Source: Struthio camelus (lineage: Eukaryota; Chordata; Aves; Struthioniformes; Struthionidae). Taken from it: a stretch of DNA of 64,000 bases. Shown piece by piece: positions 36,481 through 48,100 of the stretch. The DNA lies in NCBI RefSeq assembly GCF_040807025.1, contig NC_090942.1:68404911-68468910 (forward strand). The letters run 5' to 3'. A model generated the notes under the pieces. The model had not been told where the DNA came from and ran no database searches. It saw nothing but the letters and a program-made list of their open reading frames with translations. Every line of letters begins with the position of its first letter. Positions within the stretch are counted from its first letter, which is position 1. The translations under genes were made by a program, and so were the position numbers.

Positions 36481-38990
36481 GTGTCTGGTTTTGTTCTGTT
36501 GGCTACGAGGTTAGTCTGTTCCTTAGGACCAGTCATGAATAGATGCTTCTAGAGATGAGAAGAGTCTAAGATTCTTACTCCAGTTGACTTACGTTTTACT
36601 GCCCGAGGAGTTCAAATGATTGCTCACATAGGAGCAACTATGCAGTACATGTTTTGGAGTTTGGCCATATAAAAGATAATAGAGTAAGCATTTGTTTGGA
36701 GCCTGAGCATGAGAAAGGCTGAGGGCTGGTGCTTACATGTTGTCTTGAGGATTTGGACATGTTATACTGTTATGAGTTCTTCATGTCAGGGTTTACACAT
36801 CTATAGGAAGTGCATCGAACAAACTTCAGTCTTCTGAGTGTAAAGAGAAGAGAATGGAAAAGAAAAAGAAATTCATTTTGTTCTAATTCCCTCCTTCAGA
36901 TTGTTGGTTCTTCCAGGACTTGTCCTGGCAGATGTTCCCAGATACTTCTGCATGCTCCCAGGACTTCAGATAATTGATAGTGGTAGACATATCTGCTAAA
37001 AATGGACCTGGAAGAAAGTCAAAACACAAGCCATAGTGTTTTCTGCCATCTTGGTGTGTGCATAACCCTTTGTAGCATAAATGGGAATTGCATGCTTGCT
37101 TTGAAGTCGGTATCTATACCCTAGTGTCCTCCACGGTCTAAACGGTACAGGATTTCTTAACCTGTTTTCTAACCCCTCCCCAACCCAGGATGAATACAGC
37201 CGATGCCAGCTGGCTCCCTCTGTTGCTCTGGCAGTCTGAGGAACCATAACCACCTCAGTGGCGTATGAATGGTGGAAAGGGTGGATTTTGTCATTTTTTG
37301 TTAGCATAGGAGAGGGGGCATTCCCATTAGTGGCCCCGCTGACAGGCCTGAAGGAAGGCAGTGCCAATGGGGACAGACAGTGGTCCAGCAAACAGGGACA
37401 GGCTGGGCAGCGCTTGCCTCCTCCAGGCCGCACAGCCTGGAGGAGCTCCAGCTGTGTTCAGCAGCTCCTCAGGACCACCTGCCTACCAGTTAGCTCCCCA
37501 GGGAAGAAAAAATTGGGAGATTTTTGGCCCTGTGTGTTTTCTGCTGCTTCTGAGCAATCTTCTTTGGTAAGGGGGAGCCTTTCTGCCCCCTCATTGGTGC
37601 TGCAGCATTGAGCCCATCTGCTTGGCCCCAGTCTCCTTGCCTGCTAGCAACAGTTTTTTAGGACAGGCCAGGGGGCCAGTATTATGTCTTTGTGGCCTTA
37701 AGCAAATCAGACCAGAGGCTGCAGGACAGGCCCCATACAGCCACTCTGCAGGGCCAGCCTGCCCAGGGCAGTGGACATCAGCAGACCTGTTCTGCCTTGT
37801 GCCCAATGCGACCAGCCCAAGGGCAGAGCACAGGCATCGGTCCAAAATGTTTGCTCTGCCCTTCTTGCTGTGGAAATCCTGCGAAGGGGATAGAGCCACA
37901 TGTTGGCCATGGAAGAGGCTACCTAGGCAAGGTAGCCGCTTCCTAGGGCTACCAAGCCATCCTCAGCAAGATGTGCTGGACTCCAGCCTGCACTGCTTGT
38001 GAGACTGTCACCAGTCTCCAGAGTGGTGTCACCTCCTCTCCAGAGTGGAGGAAGTGACAAGGTGACTCTGCTCTGCAAAATCTGAAAAATCGGCAAAAGA
38101 AACCCTCTTTGGGTCAGAATATGGCCAAGGGGAGGCTGCTGAAAACTACTGCAATGTCATCAGCATGCGCTGGCTTATGGGACAGAATTCCTTTCATACA
38201 CGTCAAAGTATAACCATGTGGAAAAGCAACAGCTCAAATGCTGATAAGGTTACACTGGATTGTACGTGGCAGTGTTGGAAGCTAACACAGCGAAGCGAAG
38301 GGCTCAGTGGCTGAGGTGCAATGGGTACAGAAAGGAGCACAGCCAGGAGAGCATCTGCACCCTGGGGCCCCTCTCATTCACTGTAGGTAAGTCACAGAGC
38401 CGCTCTGCATCTGTCAATCCTGGAGCACCTGGACGGCTGTGTAATTCCAGAGCCAAAACAAGGGCAGCTCCATGCCTTATTTGCTCATGCAATGTGTGCA
38501 CAGTGGTTCTCCCTGTAAAAAACACCAAATAATTTTCAGCCTTGTGGTAGCTTACTGCCATGCCTGATAAACACATCAGAAACCCTCATCTACTCCTGGC
38601 TTGTGTTGCTGAGCTCCACTGGCACGTTCCTCCTTGCTGGCCTGGACTTCTGCTCTGCCCCTGGGGAGTTACACGCAGGGAGATCCCGGGATGAGGAACT
38701 AAGCAAAACTTTTCTTATTTTGCAAAAAAGAAAGAGCCGCTTCATTGCAGACTCCAGGGGCAGCTGGTACGGGCAGCCAGGCGGGCAGGCAGGCAGGAGC
38801 AGGGGGAGCACAAACAGCAGTATCTGTGTTTTACAGCAGCCTCAGCAGAGGCAGGGAGACCTCCTTCTGCGCTCGTGTGGGGCAGAGAGCAAATGACAAA
38901 CAGGAGAGCCCAAGGCAGCCAGGGACCCCCAGAGAGGCACAGCTGGGAGCCTCCAAACCTGATTTGCAGCCCTGCAGCTGCACCTGCCAA
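36481..38990. other. Intergenic interval between TMTC1 and OVCH1
   Basis: No gene recognised. The 37260-38990 part is richer in G+C and therefore has several stop-poor frames on both strands (for example 37258-37611, 37622-38002 and the antisense 37433-36996), none with a domain, signal peptide or supported splice structure. A short GCAG-type repeat lies near 38778-38800. Confidence 0.6.
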
Positions 38991-38993
38991 GAC

Positions 38994-39045
38994 TGATTGG
39001 CCCCCTTATCTATTAAAGGGGCTTGTTAGAATGGAGGAGGAGGAC
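38994..39045 (+). promoter_or_regulatory. OVCH1: Candidate OVCH1 core promoter
   Basis: TATTAAA at 39011-39017 lies about 117 bases before the OVCH1 start codon, with an inverted CCAAT (attgg) at 38996-39000. A start about 25-30 bases downstream of the TATA-like box would give a 5' UTR of about 90 bases. Inference from motif and position only. Confidence 0.35.
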
Positions 39046-39133
39046 AGTTCTTCTGTGTGTAGCAGGGTGTTGCCTGGGTTAGAGGATCCAGCCTGATTCA
39101 GCCTCTGCAGTATCTGACTGAGGCTGCCAGGCC

Positions 39134-39185
39134 ATGGTGGGAGTGGGACACCTCTTTCTGCTGGCCTCCCTTCTCTCTGGGTGTG
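39134..39185 (+). CDS. OVCH1: OVCH1 exon 1: signal peptide
   Basis: ATG in a good context (gccATGg), then [17 protein letters not shown], a short hydrophobic secretion signal. Donor gtgagt at 39186; ends one base into a Gly codon, matching the acceptor at 41320. Confidence 0.85.
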
Positions 39186-42100
39186 GTGAGTCCCTGCAGT
39201 GGTCAAGGAGAGCTGTGCTCCTGGGTGGGGGCTGTGACAGGCAGCATGAGCTGTGTGCTGCTCCCATAACATGCTGAATGAGTAAGAATTCCAGATCATA
39301 GTGTGCTCATGCTATTTAAGCAATCTTAAGGCTGCCATTGCTGCCCTGGAAGCCTTTTCTACCCTCTTCATCTCCATGTTGCTCAGCACAGCACTTGCTT
39401 TGATTGCTGAGGTGAATGAGCCTTTCTCCAAGCAGGCTGCTCTGCTGTGATGTGGTCCCTTGGCTGTGAAAGAAAGAGACAGTGTGATCCCACTGAGCTT
39501 GCTAACTGGGGACCTTGGGGCAGTCAGGTCAGAGAAGTGTCTTGATGAGCAATGAGCTCTTCTAGCTTGCCGCTGATACCATATTCTCAATTCCTTCTTT
39601 TGTGCCCTCCTGGGGTGGCTGAAATGTTAATAACTCTCTCTCTCTCTCTGGCCTGTCTCCCACAGCTATATAAAGCAAATTCTTTCCTAGGAATACTTCT
39701 AGATAAAATAGAGAAATGGTGCCTTATGGAAGGATAGTTTCCTCCTGAGAGGCCAGGCTGTAAAGGAGGCCATGTTGGGCAGAGGAATGGTGATCTTCAG
39801 AACAACTTATTCTTAGTAATAAAATTAATGCTCAAAAGATTGTCCCACCTGGAGCAAGAAATGGGATAACTGGCTAACTGCCATTTCTTCTATCCCATGC
39901 CAGTTTGATGCTGGTCCTACCTAAAAATAAAGGGGAGGTCTGGAGGGGTAGTGTTGTGGTAGTTGGTGACACTTAGGATCCAGACTCTCAGTCTTCTCCA
40001 CTGGCTTATTTGTGAAAGTTACTAATCCAAAGTGACCTCAGCAGAGTTAATCCAGGCTCACACCAGGGCAAATGCGGTGTGAGTACCTCCTGAATCTGAA
40101 GTGTTCTATTGCTTATGCTCTGTAGGGCTGAAAAGTAAATCTGTATCTAGGTCTCCCATGGCTTGGCCTGTCTGGGGGCAGGGGACTCCCACCTATTGGC
40201 TTGTTGTCATGAGAGAAACACTGGATGCGAACTAACAGAGCAATTTCAGCTGGTGCTGCTTTAGACACAAGCCCGCTGAAGGGAGTAGAAGAAGAGTGGC
40301 TGTCCCCTTCTCAGCAAAGGAGCCAGAAGTCTGAAACAATCCCTCTTTCCAAGACATCCAGCCTGGAGAAACCCACCTCTGGTATGAGGAGTTATAATCA
40401 GTTCCTTTTCTTTGTGCCACAAGTATTTAAAATAGCCCCTTGCAATGCTGTTTGCTGTGACTAATGTTCTGCAGCTGATCTCGTGGGGTAGTGCACCTGG
40501 TAGTCTTCCCACCCCAGCATGTGGTCTGGCAGGTCTATCAAATGTATATGTTGTTCCCTGCTTGGTGAGGATTAATATTTTTTCTTGTTTATGCTTTTTC
40601 TCAGAAAATGTAAATGGGATGGCAATAAATTTATCTCAAAGTGCACAGTTCACTGAAGCATCTAAAACTTAATCAGATCCAAACATCCCTGGCTGGCCTC
40701 CACCTTAAGTCAAACTTTTCCTGTGCTCATTGTCCATGTTTTGAAGGCACAATCAGTGCCAAAAGCAATGTGAGAAAGCTCTATCTCCTTGCAATGTATT
40801 TCAGACTGAAGCCAAGACTGAATGCTAAGCCAGCTCAATTCAGAGACAGGATCTTTCATTATGACTTTAGTTGCTTTGGTTGTTAAATGCCACTGAACAC
40901 TTTTTAATGTAGGAGTTCCAAGACAATACCCTCTGAAGTAAGTCAGGTGGCATTCTTATCTGTTACACTTGTTACTTAAAATGCAACTGGGACTTGCAAA
41001 ATTATTAGGAATAATTAGGTTACTGGATGAAATATAAATTAGCTTTTTTATGACTGGACACACATCGTAAAAGTACCTCGTGGGAGACCTCAGCTTTGCA
41101 TAGATCAGCTTCTTATCAAGACATACAGTTTCTGTGTTTTCTTTTACAACTGCATAATTGCCTTGAGCTTGGAGCTCAGGCTGGTGTCAGGAAAGCTGGG
41201 ACACATTGCAGATGTTACATCAGTTTCCCATCCTCCAGGAGAGCCTGAAGCCTGAGGTGATACTCTGGATCACGTGGGAGGCAGTCTCACTGCAAAATAC
41301 GCATTTGTCTCTTATGCAGGGCTGAAATGTGGTCTTCGTCCCATTGACCTGAAGAGCCCAGAGGACCTTCTGCCACCTGGATCCTTCTCTCGAATTGTTG
41401 GTGGGAGAGATGCTGTGCCTGGAGGACAGCCTTGGCAGGTCTGTCTTATAAAGTGCTATTCTTGTCCTCACTGGGAAGGGGAAAGAAAGGGGAGGAGAGG
41501 TGGGAGCAACCTCTCATTTTTCCTCAAGCTGCTGAATGCCGCTCACTCAGGAGCGGGATCTGTTCCAGAAGTTCCTCCTGCCCAGTTCCCCCAGGCTGAC
41601 CCTCCCTTCAGTAACCTCTGAGGTAGGGAGGGTCTAAGCTGATTTAATGGTTAGGGTGAGACCTCTGGCTGTTGGGAGCTCCTGCAGTTGCAGAGTTTGC
41701 GATGCTTACCAGCTGAGGATCTGCTGGGTTTTAAGATGCAGAAACTGAAAACAAGAACCCCTGTCCAGTTCCCTGCCACAGAGGAATGTTACTTCCCCTA
41801 ACGATTTGCGTTCATGTAATGAAAAAACTGAGTGATGACGATGGGGCTATGATTTAGAAGTAACTTAGCAGGACATGGTTCTAGTTAGAAAGAAACTGCT
41901 TTAATAGCTATCTCCTACACAACAAAAGTATTTCTTGTTTGTGTGTTGCCAGAGCTCAGTTTGAGACCTGTGGCAAACAGTACTTGCTACCTCCTTACCT
42001 ACCTACCCTAGAACCTCATCCCTATATGTGTAGCAGCTTGGAAATGCGTGCGGGTAGCAGCATGAGGGGCTGGAGGGAGCAGGAGGTGGTGGGATAGGAG

Positions 42101-45100
42101 GAGGGAAGGGTGCTAGGGTCAGGGGGATGGACCCTTGGGATCCTTTTCTAGTGTCGAGCCATGGGGAGGTTCCCACAGCAGCGATACCAGTCCAGTCACC
42201 TCTGTTTCAGGGAGCTCCAGGGTTTCAGTGCTGGTGGGACTGAAGATGGATATTGAGGGTCAGCCACAGCTGAGAAATGGCTTCCCTGGGCCTCAGGCAG
42301 CTGGGAGTCCCACATGAATATTGAGAAGAAAAGGCAAGGCTGTGAAGCCTTTCTGAGCTGGTCTGATCTTTGATGCATTTACATTTTGGGAAGAAACAGA
42401 ACTTGCCTCATCTCGAGGTGTCCCTGACTCTCTTTGAAGGTGTCTCTCAAACTGGGTCGTTTCCATTTCTGCGGTGGCAGTCTAGTCCGAGAAGATGTGG
42501 TTATCACCGCAGCTCACTGCGTGGCCAACCTGGAGCAGTAAGTCAGTCTGTCCTCCTAACTTTCTCTTGAAGCTTCTCACAGCAAAAGTGCCCATTACAA
42601 CAAGGGGCGCTCATGAGTGTGGTGTGCCTCCCTGATTAGGGAGGGAATGGCACCCACGCGGTTTGGTGGGACCAGTGCTCTGCAATGTGTGGCTCTGGTG
42701 CAGGTCACTCTAGAGCGAATTATGCTCCCCCTCCCCCACACCAGCACCCTCTTGCTGGAGGAGAAATACCCAGAGAACCAAACCAAAGATCAGGGAGAGG
42801 GCTCCCTGCACAAGGAGTTTGGAAATCAGATTTAAATGCCCTATTCAGTTAAGAGACTGGATTAGGAGTTGGACTTTGGTTAATGAATTCTGTCTCCCGA
42901 AGAATTAACTACTTGTCTGAATAAAGGATAGTCTAGAGTGAAAAATCCTTACTAAACAGGTAAAATCAGCAGCCCTGGCAGCTGTCCTATTACTCATAGC
43001 AGTCACATGGGCTTCTGTACTTTCAATGCAAGACCAGCTTTACAAAGCATGCTAAAGACCTCTTAATGGGCAGAGACAACACCTTAAGTGGCACTTTTGC
43101 CAGCCCTTTTATAATCTATTATAATTACAGACTAGTCAGCTTCACATCTGTGTCTTACTGAACCTGAGCACCGTTTTTAAGGACCAATGTTGAATAATGA
43201 GAAAGTTGCCATGCTGTAACAAATTTTCATGTGAGAGCTAACGAGATACCTCCTTGTTTCTATATGCAGTGCAAGATTAGTCAGTGCTTTTACGCTCAGC
43301 TGTTATGGCATTAATGCTGCTCAGTGTTCCCATCTATTGCAGCTTTTGCATTGCCAGGCAATCCTGGTGTCAGAAACTGCTGAGAAGTATAGGAACAGTT
43401 CATTGTACCAGTAAACAGCTCAGTTTTAATCTCAGGAGACTGTCATCAGTGGATTTGTTACTCATGTCTGGAAATAATTAGAAAGTGGGGGGAAGGGTTT
43501 TCTCAGGTTGAAAAATCTTAATTTGTTGGCAAGTACTGAATCAAAGGTTTAAGCTGCAATCCCCAATACCACGATTCAAAACTCTTGGTGCCACTGCTCA
43601 GAGCAAGTAGTCATAAAACGTAACCATCAGTCCCCTCAAACCAGGCTGCGTGGCCCTTCTACCTCCCACAAAGGCCGCACTGCTGAAGTAGTGCGGTAGT
43701 ACATTTTACTGGTTGGACTTTCATGAATCCCATGGAGGTTATAGAGGAGACTGAGGCAGGTGGTGCATCACTGACAAACAGGCTTTGAAGCTGTTGCCCA
43801 GGTACTGGAATTTCCTGAATTCTCACCTCAATACAGTGTGAAGGGAAGATATAGTTGTCTCAGGTTTGAATTTTGTCCACTTTCTGCAATAGTTCAGGTA
43901 GACCTTTAAATCAGCCCTAATCTGTAAGGTCTCCAGAGAAGCTTGCTGCTGTGTGAGTCCATAACAGGAGATCCAGACAACCAAAACAGAAAGGACAAGT
44001 AATGCTCCTGCTTTCTACTGGAGGAAAGGAGTTTGATTCGCAAATCCAGGTTATGGCAGATCTAAGGATGTGGGTCTCATCTCCTGTTAGGCAAAAACTG
44101 TCCCTCTCTGCAGCTTTCCAGTCTCCTTACTGTATTCCAAAGAAAATAAATAGCTTCAGTAAAGAAATAATTTCTCTGCTGCCCATCTGTTTATTGGGTG
44201 CAACTGCTTTGATAGTATAGTTATCTCCCTAATCGTGCAAAGAAGTATCCGAATAGTATTTGGGCTCTACTTGAGCTGATTGCTCTAACTTTAACTATTA
44301 CGTTATATTGCTTAAAAAATATACAACAAAACTATAATGGGCACACGTTTGTCTAGTGTTAATTTAAACTACATATATTTACCTAAAACCGTCACAGAGC
44401 TCTTGTATTTAGGAGCTGAAGAGGCCTACATTTTTCAATAACAAAACTGGAAAGGAGGATTTAGGGGATCAAAATGGCTTTGGCACTCAGTTCCCAATGC
44501 TTTTAATGCAAAGTGCTTTTAATGTGATGTATGTCACTTTGGGATCCCAGATTGTGGGTAACAAAGGCTGAGCCACAGACCATCTCCTGTTATGGGTGTC
44601 CTGAGGTGTGAAACAGCATAGATGCTGTAGCAGGCCCAGGGCAAAAGGTAAAATTGCTCTTCTCCCTCATACTGGGCTGGCTATGAAGAAATCTGCTAGC
44701 CCTTCCCTGGCCTTCTGGCAGCTCTGCCCTACCTGGATATGAATAGTGGCTTGATAGATAACAGATGAAACAAAACCAGTATATCCTTTTAGTTAATAAA
44801 ATAAAACAAGCTAACGCAAGGCAGGGGCCCAGTGAAATGTCCTGTTGCCGAGGGCCAGCCCCTGCTCCACAGGGTGGGAGGGTGTTGTGGAGTCAAAGCT
44901 CCGCATCTGGGTGGGCACAGCCACCTCTTGTGGGAAACAGCCTGCCCTGCGGCTGCAGCCCCTTTTCCTCCGTAAAGGAGCCTCTTTCCATCAGGAAGCT
45001 CCTGGGGAGGCTGGTGGCAACGGTGGGGGAGCATCACCTCCGGCAGGTGGATCGCCTGGAGCAGAGCATCCCGGTCTCGCATGTCGCCATCCATCCAGGG

Positions 45101-48100
45101 TTCAACAAGCAGCGCTACATGGACTGTGATGTGGCGGTGCTGCGCCTGCAGCACCCAGCACGGTGTGGTGAGCCTCCGAGGGTGAAGGAGGGAGTGTGGC
45201 TGGCTGCCGTGAGAGGATGCTTTTTGCAGTGAAAGTGCTAATCTCATTCACCGCTCTGGGGAAAAACACTTCTCTTCCTTCCCCTGCTCTCTAGGCTAGA
45301 GAAATGTCCCCGCAGCTATGCCTCTTATTTTATCCGAGTAATTCGATTAGGGTAATTCTAATCCAGTCTTAGTGACTTTGATTAACTGTCAGGGAATTCT
45401 AGCCCTTGGGTCAGGGACTGTGCATCGGATACGCCCATGCTTCCTTTATAGCGTGAATCTCATGTGTGCCTCTGCTCCCCTTGTACAAGCTGTACCAGCA
45501 CTGTGTTTCCTTGAGCCCTGTTGTGCCAATGCCAGATTTCTGTTAGCTGCCGGAAAGCTATCAGCTTCCTCTTAGCTGTGACCCTTTGCTATTTATTAGC
45601 AATGGACTACCAGCATCCTGCCCACTGAGAAGCGGGCTGGATTGAAACCTCCTCTTGCCAAGTGCTTTCACAGGCAAAGGCAAAGTCTCTGCAAGTAATC
45701 TCAGGGTTTTGGTGTTAGGGAGATGGTGTAAGTCTCTAGCTTTCCAGGCTTTTGGGGAGACACCGCTCTGGGTTACACAGAGCTAGGATGAGCTGCAGCC
45801 AGGTGGCTGTGACTGACTGTCAGATGGCAGATCAGCCAAGGTAGAATAAACCTTTGTCACCACTGTCTTGAGTCACCATCTCAGGCAGTGCTAACCTCGC
45901 CTCTGCTCCCATCTGCCCTGTCACGCTGGTCCCCTCTCCCTCTTTTGTCCCCTTCCCAACTATCCTTCTGCCTCCTGTTCTTATGTTAACATTTAATGGC
46001 AGTTAATAAACTTCCTGATCTCTCTCTCTGAATTTGTCCTGGCTCAGGATAAACTCAACTAAAAGCGAATAACTTCAGTTTGTATTGCAGTTTTATAAAT
46101 GCTTGTGCCTGAACGCTTTGGGGGGAATGAAAAATGGAACAGCACAACTCGAAGGAGGCTGGCTGTGCCTGTTATGAGACTTGTTTCTGGAAGTGCTGGG
46201 TTCGTGCGCTCACCTGCCCACCCTTTCCTCCGCAGGGGACGAGGTTCACCCCATCTGCCTTCCCCACAGAGATGAGGATTTTGAGGCTGGGACCCTGTGT
46301 GTGGCTAGTGGCTGGGGCAAAGTGTCAGAGGGTGAGTAAAATGGCAGGGTGTTTTGCTGGCAGTTACTGGAATACAGGCAATGAATGAGGGAAAGAGGAC
46401 ACTTAGTTTTAGAAATAGAAATACAAGGGAAGGTGACTCTTGCCAGATGGAAAATTAAAGGTCTCCTCTGCTTGTCAGAGGACTCGTCCCTGGCAGGGAT
46501 GTGCAGATCAGCATTTTCCTGCCCCGGTGTGATCTCGGAGTCCATTAGCAGTAGTTGCACTTTGCAGTGATGCTGTACATATTCATGCCTGTGTGTTGAA
46601 CCCTTGCACAAGCAGAACTTGCAAGGCTTACAAGATGCTACAAAAGGGAGAATAGCTCCCTTATACTTAAAAATATATACTGTCTTCTATACTGTCTTTT
46701 CCAGATATGAGCAAATGGTTTCCTCAAAGGAATTGCAGTTTAAATTTTGGGAGATTTCAAAGGAGTTGAAAGGAGCACTGCTTTCTGCTAGTTCCTCCTT
46801 CCTTTCCCCCTCCCAGACAGGAGATGTCCTGCTCTTGCCCCATTCAGAAGCACTTCTCTCTGCACTAGCTGAGGGCGGACCAATGCATCTATTTGCCCAG
46901 CTCTGTGCCTCTGTTCAGTGATCCCCGAACTGCCTCAAAATGTCACTGGCAGCAGGCAATGGGCATGGAGCACCCCAGCCACTCACAGTGTTGGTCATGG
47001 CTCTCAAATGTGGAGGGCATTGGCTACTGTTTGGCCAGGAAGGGTGAGCTGTCTTGCAGAGCGCAGCCACCGTGGTGGGTGCTGGATGTGGCCCAGTTGT
47101 TCCCGCAGGTGCTGGGGAGCTGGCTCCTGTGCTGCAGGAGGTGGAGCTGCCCATCATTGATGGTGAGACCTGCGGTGCCCTGCTGAGGGAGATGAACCTG
47201 CCACCACCGTCGCAGGGCTTCATGCTGTGCGCTGGCTTTCCTGATGGGGGGAAGGATGCGTGCAAGGTAACAACCTGTCCCTTGCTGCTCGTTTGGCCTG
47301 GAGCTCCTGCTGGGCAGCAGGCCTGTCCTTTCCACCAGCAAATCTTTCTCTTGAGGAGAAAGGAAAACTGCTGCGTTGACAGTGCTGTCAGCTCTCTGCT
47401 GAGCAAGGGCCTTGCAAGGAGCTTCAGGATAACAAATGCAGGAGGGGCCTTTTGCTGGTGGAAATACTGATGTGGGTAGGAAACTGGAGTGAAACTGCTC
47501 GCCTGCCCTGAGCATCGCTAACAGGAGGAGACCTTTCTCAGCGTGCAGGTGCCACCACCTCTGCTCAGACCTGGAGTGACCTTCAGTGGTGGCACCCCAT
47601 GCAACAGCCAAGGGAGTTTGGCATGGGCAGCCCTGCCAGGAGGACAGAAAGAAGGAAATTCCCACCTTTTCCTTAATGTTGTTCCTATATGCACTAAAGC
47701 TTTCCTACATGGCAAATTGATATGGGCTGCCCTAGCCCATTTCCCATTGGGACTATCAGATTGGAGTTCGCTCAGCACCAGCCCTCTCTGTGCCATTCCT
47801 AATAACAGGAGGGGGTCTTGTCTTGCCCTGACCCTAGAAAGGCTGTCTGCCGTGTTGCCACTAGCCTGCTTTGGGTGTACTTGCATAATGTTATTTTAGT
47901 ACTAAGTAGCGGTATGGGAAGCTCCCTGCCCCCTCTTATAGCGTGCGCAAATATTTGCAAGGTTGTGCTGCATCTGGTGTTAGTGAAATAGCTCTTGTTT
48001 TTAAATTCTTCCCACAAAAAAGGGTCTGTGGGAGGGAAGGATAGGGGGAGTGAAGCAGCAGAACTTAGACTTGCCCTGGTTAGATAACTTGCTGCAGCTG

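Noticed and set aside
37258..38002. Two consecutive plus-strand frames in the GC-richer intergenic interval, suggesting a small gene
   Set aside because: No signal, domain, start context or splice sites; equally long frames occur on the opposite strand, as expected from composition.
44789..45247. 152-codon minus-strand open frame
   Set aside because: Antisense shadow of OVCH1 exon 4, which has the catalytic Asp motif and proper splice sites on the plus strand.
47024..47665. 213-codon open frame on the minus strand, the longest in the window
   Set aside because: It lies antisense to OVCH1 exon 6 and its GC-rich flanks; no domain, and the sense strand explains the lack of stops.
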